This document shows, piece after piece, positions 8,496-17,561 of a DNA stretch of 64,000 bases. The DNA is from an uncultured Polaribacter sp. (GTDB lineage: Bacteria > Bacteroidota > Bacteroidia > Flavobacteriales > Flavobacteriaceae), in the NCBI RefSeq assembly GCF_947497695.1, contig NZ_CANMHM010000003.1:248001-312000 (forward strand), in the 5' to 3' direction. The position numbers and the translations under genes are program-made. A model generated the notes under the pieces. It was given only the letters and a program-made list of their open reading frames with translations, had not been told where the DNA came from and made no database searches. Within the stretch, counting starts at the first letter, position 1. Every line of letters starts with the position of its first letter.

Positions 8496-10760
8496 TTAAT
8501 TAGCAATTGGTGCTTCCATACAATGTTCTGGAATTCCAAATCCATCTACTAAAACGCCAATATGAGGTCTTAATTCTGTAGAAAGTCTTTCTACACGCTG
8601 TCTTATTGCTTTTGATTTGGTACCACTAATATATCCTTGCTCTAAATACCAAGTAGCATCTTTACGTAATTCATGCAAGGCATATAAATTGCCTATTTTT
8701 TGGAATAATTTCTTATTTTTTTCATCTTTAATAGTATTTGTAAAATCTACAAAAGTACTGTAAGCCAATTCTATACTGTAGGCTTTTCCTAATGCTAACA
8801 AATGAGTTTGCACCTTTAAAAAAGCTTGATAAGAAGGGATTCCTTTTTTAACATAATCTCTAATTCTCATAGCAACTGTATCGGTTAATCTTCTAGTTCT
8901 AAAATTGAAAGCATGTTTATGGAACTTAGCATTATATAAATGTTCTGAATCTGTATTATTTGTGTATGCAGGATTAATTGTATTGAATTTATCTCCAATT
9001 CTTGCACCCAATAATTTAAGAACTGCTGTAAAACCAGCACTATTAAATTCAGATTTAAAATCTGATAAAACACCCTTTGCTGCTAATTGCAACAATACAT
9101 GGTTATCGCCTTCAAATGTGGTAAATATATCAACATCTCCCTTTAAATCTGCAATTTGATTTTCTAATAAATACCCTTTTCCTCCACAAGCTTCTCTACA
9201 CTCTTGTATGGTATCATTTGCAAACCAAGTAATCATAGCTTTAAGGCCAGCTACTTGAGTTTCTATTTTTCGTTTGTCTAACAAATTTTTATCACTATAC
9301 ACTTTCATTATATGTGATAAAGTAACATCATACACATAACAACTTGCAATTGCTGGTGTTAAACGCAATTGATGGCTTGGATAATCCATCAATAAATCTT
9401 CTTGTATTTTTATACTATCATTAAATTGTCTTCTTTTTAAAGCATGTTTAACTGCAATTGCCAATGCTTTTTTTGCACCTCCAAGTCCTGCTCTTGCCAC
9501 ACAAATTCTACCACCAACCAAAGTACCTAACATGGTAAAAAAACGTTTGCTTGGGTTTTCTATATCAGAGTGATATTTTCCATCAGAAGTAATATCTCCA
9601 TATTTATTTAATAAATTTTCTCTAGGTACTTGTACTTGATGAAACCAAATTTTACCATTATCTACACCATTTAAACCTAATTTATAGCCATTATCTTCAA
9701 TGGTTACACCTGGCATTAAATTATGATTTTTATCTCTAATATTTACTAATATAGCATGCACTCCATGGTTTTTTCCATCAACAATTAATTGAGCAAATAC
9801 AGAAGCCATGGTTGAGTGTAAGGCATTCCCAATATATTCTTTATTATCATTTTTTCCAGGCGTATGAATAATAATACTATCTGTTTCTTTATGATACGTT
9901 GCTGTTGTTTTAATACCTCTAACGTTAGACCCATGACCAGTTTCTGTCATTGCAAAGCAACCTAAAAGATTGGCTTTTCCTGTTTCAGATAAATACATGT
10001 CATGATGTTTTTTTGTGCCTAGTTTTTGAATACTACCTCCAAAAAGACCAAATTGCACACCAAATTTTATAGTTAAACTACCATCAACATACATCATGTT
10101 TTCAAAAATAGCTGCATAACCAATCATATCTTCTGTACCTCCATAAACTGCATCGTAAGACATTGCACCATAACCTTCTTTTGCTAAAAATTCGACTTGT
10201 TTTAATACGTGCTCTCTAAAAGATTCTTTGTCTCTTTTGATGTTCCAATTAAAAATTGGATTTTTTAAAACATGTCTAAATTCGTCAATAACAACAGATT
10301 TATTTCCTTTTAAAAGTTTGTCTATTTCGATGGCATTGTAAAAGTCTGAAGTAGCTTCTTTTATAATATCTATTTCAAATAAGTGATTGTAATGGTTTGG
10401 CTGAATTCCTAAATTAATTTCTATGTCTTTTAAATGCGGATTAAAAGGACATTCTGCAAAATGATGGCAAATCATTTTTTGACTAAAAGTAGCAAGGGGA
10501 TAAGTATCACTTTCTACCAATTTTATTTGTGAATTAGAAATTACATTTTTCCAATGCTTAAATTCTTGGTTAGTTGGTGCATTTTTAACATCTAAACAAG
10601 CTAACAAGTATAAGTAGTCTTGCTTTTTTAAGGTATTATCTTGTTCGATTGCTTTTTTAACAACAGAAATTTCAGAATAAGATAATAAATCATCAGCCCA
10701 AATCACATAAAAGAAAGGGATGTATTGTAAAACGCCAGCAGTATATTTTTTTGTTTCCAT
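8496..10760 (-). CDS. acyl-CoA oxidase/dehydrogenase family flavoenzyme
   Basis: A 754-residue FAD enzyme of the acyl-CoA oxidase branch of the acyl-CoA dehydrogenase superfamily, introducing the alpha-beta double bond in fatty acyl-CoA. Residues about 130-330 carry the N-terminal and beta domains, with the flavin-contacting segment FAMTETGHGSNVRG and, later, KLGLNGVDNGKIWF. The C-terminal helical domain has EACGGKGYL and TFEGDNHVLLQ, where the Glu is the expected catalytic base. An extra C-terminal domain of about 150 residues matches the oxidase length class. Whether electrons go to oxygen or to an electron-transfer flavoprotein cannot be decided here. Confidence 0.88.
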   Translation of the reverse strand: METKKYTAGVLQYIPFFYVIWADDLLSYSEISVVKKAIEQDNTLKKQDYLYLLACLDVKNAPTNQEFKHWKNVISNSQIKLVESDTYPLATFSQKMICHHFAECPFNPHLKDIEINLGIQPNHYNHLFEIDIIKEATSDFYNAIEIDKLLKGNKSVVIDEFRHVLKNPIFNWNIKRDKESFREHVLKQVEFLAKEGYGAMSYDAVYGGTEDMIGYAAIFENMMYVDGSLTIKFGVQFGLFGGSIQKLGTKKHHDMYLSETGKANLLGCFAMTETGHGSNVRGIKTTATYHKETDSIIIHTPGKNDNKEYIGNALHSTMASVFAQLIVDGKNHGVHAILVNIRDKNHNLMPGVTIEDNGYKLGLNGVDNGKIWFHQVQVPRENLLNKYGDITSDGKYHSDIENPSKRFFTMLGTLVGGRICVARAGLGGAKKALAIAVKHALKRRQFNDSIKIQEDLLMDYPSHQLRLTPAIASCYVYDVTLSHIMKVYSDKNLLDKRKIETQVAGLKAMITWFANDTIQECREACGGKGYLLENQIADLKGDVDIFTTFEGDNHVLLQLAAKGVLSDFKSEFNSAGFTAVLKLLGARIGDKFNTINPAYTNNTDSEHLYNAKFHKHAFNFRTRRLTDTVAMRIRDYVKKGIPSYQAFLKVQTHLLALGKAYSIELAYSTFVDFTNTIKDEKNKKLFQKIGNLYALHELRKDATWYLEQGYISGTKSKAIRQRVERLSTELRPHIGVLVDGFGIPEHCMEAPIAN

Positions 10761-11054
10761 AAAAATAAATTTACAAAATTTGTAAATAATTAAATTATAA
10801 AAATATCACAAAAAATAGGTTTGCTTAATTTTAGAAATCTAAACAATAATAATTAGTATTGGCCATGGCTATAAATTAGTAAAAAACATAAAAATAATTT
10901 AGCCAAATTCTTGTAAATCTATTCGCTATTTTAAACTAAAATAATCAATAAGTTTTAAGAGTTCTTTATCATTATTACTTTATACTTTAAACTATTTTTG
11001 TTAGTGTATAAATTATCAAACAATACCATTTTAACAATAAAAGAACAACTCATA
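10761..11054. promoter_or_regulatory. divergent promoter region
   Basis: Lies between the acyl-CoA oxidase-like gene (minus) and the TonB-dependent receptor gene (plus). TATTTTTG at 10993-11000 fits a -10 for the receptor. It overlaps an upstream in-frame TTG at 10998, which argues that translation starts at the ATG at 11055. No clear TTG -35 accompanies it. Confidence 0.4.
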
Positions 11055-13433
11055 ATGTTATTATTTAAAAATTACTTTTGTATTGTTTGCTGTATTTTAA
11101 TTAGTAGTTATAGCATCGCTCAGAAAAAAAACATCGAAATTGTAGGGCAATTAGTAGAGCAAGAAACTGCACAACCAGTTCCTTATGCAAGTGTTGTGTT
11201 GTATACTTTAGAAACAAAAAAAATTATTGCAGGGACAACTTCTAGTGATAATGGTAAATTTAATTTAAAAGCATCAAACCCTAATTTTTATTTAGAAATT
11301 AGTTTTATGGGTTTTAAAACAAAAACCATCACTAAATTTAATATTTTAAAAGGAAAAATAGATTTAGGAATCGTTCAACTTGAGGCAAATAATAAAACTT
11401 TAGAAGAAGTAATAGTTAGGAGTGAAGTTTCTAAAACTATTTTTAAGTTAGATAAACGTGTTTTTAATGTTGGTAAAGATATTAGTAGTACTGGTGCAAG
11501 TGCTCTAGAAGTGCTAAATAATGTACCTTCTGTAAATGTAGATATTGAAGGAGCTATTAGTCTTAGAGGAAGTGCTGGCGTGCAAATATTAATTAATGGA
11601 AAACCATCTGTTTTGGCAGACGAATCTAGCAACGCTCTAGGAACTATTACTGCAGATATGATTGAAAGTATTGAAATTATTACTAATCCTTCTGCAAAAT
11701 ATGAAGCTTCTGGAACCGCAGGAATTTTAAACATCATCTTAAAAAAAGAAGAAAAAAAGGGATGGAATGGTGCTGTATCTTTAAATACAGGTATACCAGA
11801 CAATCATAGTATAGGTGTTAGTTTAAACAGAAGAACCGAAAATTTTAATTTATTTGCTCAATTAGGTGCTGGTCATCGATCTATACCTAGAGAAAGAGAA
11901 TCTATTAACACAGATTTAGAAACCAATGAACGTCTTTTTAGTGATGGAATTGAATATAGAGATGAAACTTTTTACAATATAACATTGGGTACAGATTACC
12001 ATATAAATGATTTAAATGTTTTAACATTATCTGGAAACTTTGCTTATGAAGTTGAAGGGCAACCCTCTGAAACTAATTTTAGAAGGTTTAATGCAGATAA
12101 TCAATTGCTATCTAATTGGGTTAGAAATGAAGTTACAGATGCTACCAACCCAAAATATAGGTATGAATTGAATTATAAAAAACAATTTGAAAATAACGAA
12201 GAGCATAGTTTGCAACTGAGTGCATTAGGTAGTTTTTTTGGTAAAGATTTAAAATCTCAATTTACAAACACCACTGTTTTTGGAGCAGATAACAATAGAG
12301 ACCAACAAACTGAAACACATTTTTTACAGGCAGATTATACTTTTAAAATAGATTATGTAAACCCAATTACAGAAAATTATACGCTAGAAACAGGTGCACA
12401 ATATGTTATTAATGATGTTGGGAACAATTTTGAAGTGAGAGATTTTATAGATAATGCTTTTGTTGCAGATGAAAACTTAACCAATAATTTTGAGTTTGAC
12501 CAAAAAGTACTAGGAGTTTATAGCACTTTAGCCTTTGAAAAAGAAAAATGGGGCGTAAAAGCAGGGCTTAGAGTAGAGCAAACCAATGTAAGTACACTTT
12601 TAACAACTACTATTGAAGGTAACGAAAAAGAGTTTACAAACTTATTTCCTTCTTTTAGTAGTTCTTACAAAATAGCAGAAAATTTTTCTTTACAAGCTAG
12701 TTATTCTAGGCGTATTTTTAGGCCAAGATTGTGGGATTTGAATCCATTTTTTAATATTAGAAATAATTTTAATATTAGAGTTGGTAACCCTAATTTACAA
12801 CCAGAATTTACAGATTCTTATGAGTTTACTAGTATTTACAAAATTGGTAAAGCTTCTTTAAGTTCTAGCGTTTATCATAGATATACAGCAGAAGTTGTAG
12901 AACGTGTTGCTACTTTTGCTGATGATGTTACAACAACAACACCCCAAAATATTGGTACTAATGCAACCATTGGTTTTGAGACTAATGGTAAATATAGCTT
13001 AAATAATTGGTTAACATTTACAGGCGATTTTAATTTTAATTATTTTGATAGAATAGGCACATTTGAAACACAAGTTTTTGATTTTACAGGTAACCAATGG
13101 TCTTCTAGGTTAGGCTCTAAAATAGGTTTACCTGCAGATATTGATATTGAATTAACAGGGAATTACAGATCTGGTTTTAAAAATTTACAGGGAGATATAA
13201 CTGGCTATGCTTTTTTAGACCTAGGAGTCAGAAAAAAAATATTTAAAGGAAAAGCCATTGTAAATATAGGTGTTAGAGATTTATTTGAATCTAGAATTTC
13301 AGAACAATTTGTTTCTCAACCAGCATTTGAAACCTATAGTTTTAGTCAACGTGGGCGTTTTATTACTTTAGGTATTAGTTATGGTTTTGGTAAAGGTGAA
13401 GCCATGACTTATTCTGGAGGAAGGAGAAGGTAA
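11055..13433 (+). CDS. TonB-dependent receptor family outer-membrane protein
   Basis: About 792 residues from the chosen ATG. I prefer this start to an upstream TTG at 10998 because a signal peptide begins here (MLLFKNYFCIVCC ... SIAQ). A carboxypeptidase regulatory-like domain follows (GQLVEQETAQPVPYASV ... FMGFKTKT), then a plug domain (EVLNNVPSVNVDIEGAI, LRGSAGVQILINGKPS, IEIITNPSAKYEASGTAGILNI) and a beta-barrel with alternating aromatic strands to the C-terminus. This is the OMP beta-barrel-type TonB receptor found throughout Bacteroidota. No SusD-like partner adjoins it, so a glycan utilisation locus is not indicated. The ligand is unknown. Confidence 0.9.
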   Translation: MLLFKNYFCIVCCILISSYSIAQKKNIEIVGQLVEQETAQPVPYASVVLYTLETKKIIAGTTSSDNGKFNLKASNPNFYLEISFMGFKTKTITKFNILKGKIDLGIVQLEANNKTLEEVIVRSEVSKTIFKLDKRVFNVGKDISSTGASALEVLNNVPSVNVDIEGAISLRGSAGVQILINGKPSVLADESSNALGTITADMIESIEIITNPSAKYEASGTAGILNIILKKEEKKGWNGAVSLNTGIPDNHSIGVSLNRRTENFNLFAQLGAGHRSIPRERESINTDLETNERLFSDGIEYRDETFYNITLGTDYHINDLNVLTLSGNFAYEVEGQPSETNFRRFNADNQLLSNWVRNEVTDATNPKYRYELNYKKQFENNEEHSLQLSALGSFFGKDLKSQFTNTTVFGADNNRDQQTETHFLQADYTFKIDYVNPITENYTLETGAQYVINDVGNNFEVRDFIDNAFVADENLTNNFEFDQKVLGVYSTLAFEKEKWGVKAGLRVEQTNVSTLLTTTIEGNEKEFTNLFPSFSSSYKIAENFSLQASYSRRIFRPRLWDLNPFFNIRNNFNIRVGNPNLQPEFTDSYEFTSIYKIGKASLSSSVYHRYTAEVVERVATFADDVTTTTPQNIGTNATIGFETNGKYSLNNWLTFTGDFNFNYFDRIGTFETQVFDFTGNQWSSRLGSKIGLPADIDIELTGNYRSGFKNLQGDITGYAFLDLGVRKKIFKGKAIVNIGVRDLFESRISEQFVSQPAFETYSFSQRGRFITLGISYGFGKGEAMTYSGGRRR

Positions 13434-13456
13434 TTTATCTTCAACGAATTAATAGT

Positions 13457-13475
13457 AAACACTTTAAGTGTTTTT
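13457..13475 (+). terminator. weak terminator after the TonB-dependent receptor
   Basis: AAACACTT/AAGTGTTTTT: a short hairpin with a brief T run, 23 bp after the stop. Confidence 0.4.
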
Positions 13476-13599
13476 AGTTAATTGATTACTTTACCCTTAA
13501 TAAAAAAAGAAAAATATTTTTGTTGATGGTACTTAATGATAGCATAGTAGTGCTATTTGTCTATTTTTAGATGTAATAACTTTTATAAAACCAATACAA

Positions 13600-14142
13600 T
13601 TGATAAATCAACTATTAGAAGAAGCAAAACAAGAACTTATAAACGGACATGTAAAAAAAAGACATCCGTTTCGTTATTTCGTTTTATCAACCTTAGAAAA
13701 TGGCAAACCAAAACAACGCACAGTTGTGTTAAGAAAAACTTTGGCAGATTCTAGTTTGGTGTTTTTTACGGACGAAAGAACCCCAAAAGTAAAGGCAATT
13801 GAAAATAATGCAGCATTTAGTGCTTTGTTTTACGATGCTAAAAAATTGTTACAAATTAGAGTAGAAGGCAAAGCAGCAATTATTACAGATAAAGAGCAAA
13901 TTGCTAGCTATTGGCACACAGTGCAACAAGCCTCTAAAAAAGATTACACCACAAATGTTGCTCCAGGAACGCCAACTAACAATCCAGACAATGTAGATTA
14001 CAACCCAGATAAAAACTATTTTTGCCCCATAAAATTAGTCCCTAATTCTATTGAATACTTGCGTTTAAAGCGTCCAAATCATTTAAGAGCTTTGTTTACT
14101 AAAGTTGATAATGATTGGAGTGGGCAATTTTTAGTACCATAA
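13600..14142 (+). CDS. pyridoxamine 5'-phosphate oxidase-like FMN-binding protein
   Basis: A 180-residue PNPOx-like split barrel of the type annotated as pyridoxamine 5'-phosphate oxidase family. Visible are RHPFRYFVLSTL, the FMN-phosphate-contacting RTVVLRK, FFTDERTPKV, LFYDAKKLLQIRVEGKA and the C-terminal LKRPNHLRALFT. It starts at TTG (13600); no ATG is available before residue 75 or so. True pdxH orthologues are longer (about 215 residues) with a distinct C-terminal substrate segment, so its substrate is uncertain. Confidence 0.85.
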   Translation: MINQLLEEAKQELINGHVKKRHPFRYFVLSTLENGKPKQRTVVLRKTLADSSLVFFTDERTPKVKAIENNAAFSALFYDAKKLLQIRVEGKAAIITDKEQIASYWHTVQQASKKDYTTNVAPGTPTNNPDNVDYNPDKNYFCPIKLVPNSIEYLRLKRPNHLRALFTKVDNDWSGQFLVP

Positions 14143-14265
14143 ACTGTTCGTTTTTATGCGGATATTTTAATTGGAAATAAAAGTATTAAATTTCATACAA
14201 AATGGCAGAAAAAATTAAAAAGTTACTTTAATTTTGTTTTCAAATACTTTTATAAAGCTTACAAT

Positions 14266-14865
14266 TTGTTAGAGAAAAAACAACATCTACCACAGGAACA
14301 ATTTACAGATATCGATTATTTTATTTACTGTTTAGAGGCAGTAAATGATGTAGAAGTGGTTACAATTACTAAGACACAAACAAGCTTAGAACATTTAACT
14401 ATGCAATTTGGTGTGGCAAGTATTTACAAAACCTGCGATACTGTAGAAGGTTTAGAAGCTAGTTTAAATGCATTGGTTTTAGATGATCATCATTTTAAAG
14501 ACTACGAAATTATTTATTTGGTAATTACAGGGGAAGCAAATAGTATTTGTTTGAATAATTATTACTACAGTCTGCAAGAAATTGCAGAAATTTTTGAAGG
14601 CAGATTAAAAGGAAAGATTCTACATTTTTCGAATATAAAAGTACTAGACTTAGATCAAGATGAAGCACAGTATTTTTTAGACATTACTGGTGCAAAAGCT
14701 ATTTCTGGTTATGGCAATGAATTTAACGGAATTAGCAGTTTACAGCTAGATCAAGTATTTTTTAACTTGTTTAAAGAAGATGACAATATGTTTGAAGTTG
14801 TAGAAGAGCTGCACCAAAAACACTATGCACTTTGCAAATTGTTAGATTTTAGGTTGTATTATTAA
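14266..14865 (+). CDS. conserved protein, possible caspase-like fold (DUF6642-like)
   Basis: A 199-residue soluble protein. FIYCLEAVNDVEVV near residue 20, YEIIYLVITGEAN near 83 and TGAKAISGYGNEFNG near 145 follow the strand order of caspase-like (CHAT/C14) folds, whose late strand typically reads GxxxVxGYxxxVdW. The usual catalytic His and Cys are not evident. I believe it corresponds to the flavobacterial family DUF6642, from memory only. The start is uncertain: TTG at 14266 is the first usable codon, yet the frame stays open back to the stop of the previous gene and no ATG occurs until about 14401. It lies 123 bp after the PNPOx-like gene on the same strand. Confidence 0.7.
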   Translation: MLEKKQHLPQEQFTDIDYFIYCLEAVNDVEVVTITKTQTSLEHLTMQFGVASIYKTCDTVEGLEASLNALVLDDHHFKDYEIIYLVITGEANSICLNNYYYSLQEIAEIFEGRLKGKILHFSNIKVLDLDQDEAQYFLDITGAKAISGYGNEFNGISSLQLDQVFFNLFKEDDNMFEVVEELHQKHYALCKLLDFRLYY

Positions 14866-14954
14866 GCACAAATCGTTATTGCGTTTCAATTTGTCATTAT
14901 AAACAATAGTGAAATCATTTTTTAATTATTAAAACAACAAACAAAATAGCTTCA

Positions 14955-15305
14955 TTATTTCTGATATTCATCAAAAGTGCCATCAGAATAAAAAACTACA
15001 ATTCTTTGTATTGTTTTTCCATGACTTTCTGAGTTAGAATCAAAAATAGTTGGAGTAGAAGTAGGGTTGGTTTTAGTGCTTTTAGGAAAACTCCCAGTTC
15101 CATTTAACAGCCAATAGATATCTACATCATTAAATTCTGAAGTTACTTTTAGTATAAAATCTAAACTAGGTTTGTTTCTTCCAGAAAGAATATGAGAAAT
15201 ACTAGAGCGTTGCACACCTACTTTATCAGCAAATAAAGAGGCTGATAATTGATGAAATTCCATCACTTTTTTTAATCTAGATGTAAATTCGGTTATGTTT
15301 ACCAT
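14955..15305 (-). CDS. XRE-family helix-turn-helix regulator
   Basis: A 116-residue regulator. Residues 5-65 form an HTH_3 domain (RLKKVMEFHQLSASLFADKVG, recognition helix VQRSSISHILSGRNKPS), followed by FNDVDIYWLLNGTG, typical of phage-repressor-like XRE proteins. The rest is a short tail with a terminal strand (QRIVVFYSDGTFDEY). It has no peptidase domain. A GTGTACAAATGTAAAC site sits 16 bp upstream of its ATG and further copies lie about 215-310 bp upstream (see operator entries), so it probably represses itself and perhaps neighbours. Confidence 0.92.
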   Translation of the reverse strand: MVNITEFTSRLKKVMEFHQLSASLFADKVGVQRSSISHILSGRNKPSLDFILKVTSEFNDVDIYWLLNGTGSFPKSTKTNPTSTPTIFDSNSESHGKTIQRIVVFYSDGTFDEYQK

Positions 15306-15320
15306 TGTAATATTGCTTGT

Positions 15321-15336
15321 GTGTACAAATGTAAAC
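15321..15336. promoter_or_regulatory. likely autoregulatory operator of the XRE gene
   Basis: GTGTACAAATGTAAAC, an imperfect palindrome of the form GTTTACA-N2-TGTAAAC, placed 16 bp upstream of the XRE start codon where it would overlap promoter or leader. Confidence 0.5.
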
Positions 15337-15518
15337 CATATTAAAACAACATCAAAGGGTATTGCCTTAAAAGTTTATAAATCTAAATTTAAACATAAAG
15401 TATAAGTTTAATTAAACTTCTTAAAATGTTGAATTTGATTGTTTTAAAATAAATAAAACAAGTTTGTTTAATAGCGTCTGTATCTCAATAACAGTAAGTT
15501 TAGCTTTTAATATTTATA

Positions 15519-15617
15519 GTTTACAAAAGTAACATTTAAAACAAAACTACCGATTTACATTTGTAACATTATTGAAATTTACAATTGTAACACAAAAGCT
15601 TGATGACAATTGTAAAC
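15519..15617. promoter_or_regulatory. array of four GTTTACAnnTGTAAC-type sites
   Basis: Sites at 15519-15533 (GTTTACAAAAGTAAC), 15553-15567 (ATTTACATTTGTAAC), 15577-15591 (ATTTACAATTGTAAC) and 15604-15617 (TGACAATTGTAAAC, opposite orientation). Centre spacings are about 34, 24 and 27 bp. They match the site beside the XRE gene and look like a cooperative operator array. The M14 peptidase promoter is 140 bp to the right. Confidence 0.55.
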
Positions 15618-15752
15618 TGTAAAATTGAAAATAAATTGAGGTTTCAATTAGTAGTGATGCCTTAAATGATCTATTAAAAAAATGTAAAAAGTTTTCGAAT
15701 TATAGTTGCATCCTATTTAATAAAATTAGAATGACGAATAGATTTCTGTTTC

Positions 15753-15785
15753 TTGCCCGTAACTTTTAAAATTTCTTTATTTTTG
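15753..15785 (+). promoter_or_regulatory. promoter of the M14 peptidase gene
   Basis: TTG at 15753-15755 and TATTTTTG at 15778-15785 (perfect TAnnTTTG), spaced 22 nt, ending 20 bp before the ATG at 15806. Confidence 0.6.
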
Positions 15786-15805
15786 AAAAAATATTTTTAG
15801 TCATA

Positions 15806-16864
15806 ATGAATACATTATCAGTCAATTTTTTAGAATCTATTTACAAAGCCGAAAAAGAAACTTCTTTGCATGGAAAATGGATTACTTATAAAGACATCGA
15901 AAAATTGTTTTCTAAATACGAATCTAAGTTTGTGGTTTCTCAAATTGGTTCATCCGAAGAAAATAGACCAATTATGCAATTAAAGATTGGTACAGGAGCT
16001 AAAAAAATACTGCTCTGGTCTCAAATGCATGGAAATGAAAGTACAGGTACAAAAGCCTTATTTGATCTTTTTAACTGTTTTTTAAATACATCAGAAACTA
16101 CACTTACCAAAATAGTAAACGAATGTACGTTGGTTTTTATACCAATGCTAAATCCTGATGGAGCTCAAGTATTTACAAGGGTAAATGCAAATGATATTGA
16201 TTTAAATAGAGATGCTGTAGATAGAGTTGCAAAGGAAAGCAAGCTTTTACGATCTGTTTTAGAAGATTTTAATCCGCAGTTTTGTTTTAATTTGCACGAC
16301 CAAAGAACTATTTTTGGGGTAGAAGGTACTAAAAACCCTGCTACAATTTCTTTTTTAGCTCCTTCAGAAGAAATTACAAGGGCACTTACAAAAGGGAGAA
16401 TTGCAACCATGGATGTGATTGTAAGTATGAATACAATGCTTCAAAATAGCATTCCTAATTTTGTTGGTAGATATACAGACGAATTTTACCCAACTGCAAC
16501 AGGAGATAATTTTCAGAAATTGGGCTATAATACCATTTTGATAGAATCTGGTCATTACCCAAATGATTATAGCAGGGAAGAAGCTCGTAAATATACTTTT
16601 TTCTCAATATTACAAGGTTTGCATCACATTACAAATTCTACAATTTTCACTGAATATGAAGCGTATTTTGACATACCAAACAACGATAAGATTTTTTATG
16701 ATGTAATTCATCGATATTCAGACTCTGCAAAAGATGTTGCTTATCAATTTGAAGATAAAATTATTGACAATAAATTTGTTTCAAAACTCAATAAAGTAGA
16801 CGAATTTTCGCTAAAATCTAAGTTAGGACATTCAGAAATAAATTTCGACGATAATAAAATTTAA
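15806..16864 (+). CDS. M14-family zinc carboxypeptidase
   Basis: A 352-residue cytoplasmic metallopeptidase of family M14. Zinc ligands are His75 and Glu78 (MHGNEST) and His164 (FNLHDQR). The substrate-binding NPDGAQVFTRVNANDIDLNRD segment and the catalytic Glu247 in ILIESGHYPND are present. No signal peptide is seen, so it acts inside the cell, possibly on peptidoglycan peptides or other small peptides. The last 90 residues lie beyond the core domain. It is monocistronic with its own promoter, next to the XRE operator array and upstream of an Lrp gene. Confidence 0.88.
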   Translation: MNTLSVNFLESIYKAEKETSLHGKWITYKDIEKLFSKYESKFVVSQIGSSEENRPIMQLKIGTGAKKILLWSQMHGNESTGTKALFDLFNCFLNTSETTLTKIVNECTLVFIPMLNPDGAQVFTRVNANDIDLNRDAVDRVAKESKLLRSVLEDFNPQFCFNLHDQRTIFGVEGTKNPATISFLAPSEEITRALTKGRIATMDVIVSMNTMLQNSIPNFVGRYTDEFYPTATGDNFQKLGYNTILIESGHYPNDYSREEARKYTFFSILQGLHHITNSTIFTEYEAYFDIPNNDKIFYDVIHRYSDSAKDVAYQFEDKIIDNKFVSKLNKVDEFSLKSKLGHSEINFDDNKI

Positions 16865-16883
16865 GTATTTATCATTTTAATAC

Positions 16884-16913
16884 TTGTTTAATTAAATTAA
16901 ATCCATAAATTTG
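16884..16913 (+). promoter_or_regulatory. promoter of the Lrp-family gene
   Basis: TTG at 16884-16886 and TAAATTTG at 16906-16913 (perfect TAnnTTTG), spaced 19 nt, upstream of the ATG at 16940. Confidence 0.6.
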
Positions 16914-16939
16914 CTTTGTAAATTGAATAATACGTAAAA

Positions 16940-17419
16940 ATGAAAAAATTTATTTTAGATGAAATCGATCATCAAATACTAGATGTCCTAATAGAAAATG
17001 CTAGAACTCCATTTACTGATATTGCAAAGCAATTATTAGTTTCTGCAGGTACAATACACGTACGTGTTAAGAAAATGGAAGATGAAGGGATTATTCAAGG
17101 TTCTACACTAACATTAAATTATGAAAAAATGGGCTATTCTTTTATAGCACATGTTGGTGTTTATTTAGAAAAATCATCTATGACTCAAAGTGTTATAGCA
17201 GATTTAAAAAGCATACCTAATGTTACTGTAGCTTATGTAACTGCAGGCAAATATAATATTTTCTGTAAAGTTAGAGCAAAAGGAACTAATGATGCCAAAG
17301 ATATTATTTACAGAATAGATGATATACCTGGAGTTAACAGAACAGAAACAATGATTGCTTTAGAAGAAAGCATCAATGACAAAAAGAGAATGATGCACGC
17401 AATTTTTAAGGAATTGTAG
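16940..17419 (+). CDS. Lrp/AsnC-family transcriptional regulator
   Basis: A 159-residue regulator. The N-terminal winged HTH reads DEIDHQILDVLIENARTPFTDIAKQLLVSAGTIHVRVKKMEDEGII; the C-terminal RAM/ligand-binding domain contains GVYLEKSSM ... VTAGKYNIFCKVRAKG ... IPGVNRTETMIALEE. Such proteins form octamers and respond to amino acids; the effector is not predictable. Its own promoter and terminator make it a single-gene transcript. Confidence 0.95.
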   Translation: MKKFILDEIDHQILDVLIENARTPFTDIAKQLLVSAGTIHVRVKKMEDEGIIQGSTLTLNYEKMGYSFIAHVGVYLEKSSMTQSVIADLKSIPNVTVAYVTAGKYNIFCKVRAKGTNDAKDIIYRIDDIPGVNRTETMIALEESINDKKRMMHAIFKEL

Positions 17420-17442
17420 AATTACTTCTGCTTAGCTATTTT

Positions 17443-17472
17443 AATCCTTATCATTTTTGATAAGGATTTTTT
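17443..17472 (+). terminator. rho-independent terminator of the Lrp-family gene
   Basis: AATCCTTATCA/TGATAAGGATT stem, TTTT loop, then a T run. Confidence 0.85.
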
Positions 17473-17561
17473 CGTTGATTAGATAAGAAATTCATAAAAA
17501 AAAATAGTTTAAGTTTGATTGATTCTTAAAATTCATTATTTTTATTGTTTAATAATTTATA

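Noticed and set aside
10998..11054. N-terminal extension of the TonB-dependent receptor from a TTG
   Set aside because: The TTG is inside a -10-like element and the signal peptide begins at the ATG at 11055.
11375..11803. 142-codon open frame on the minus strand
   Set aside because: Shadow of the TonB-dependent receptor plug domain, which is well supported on the other strand.
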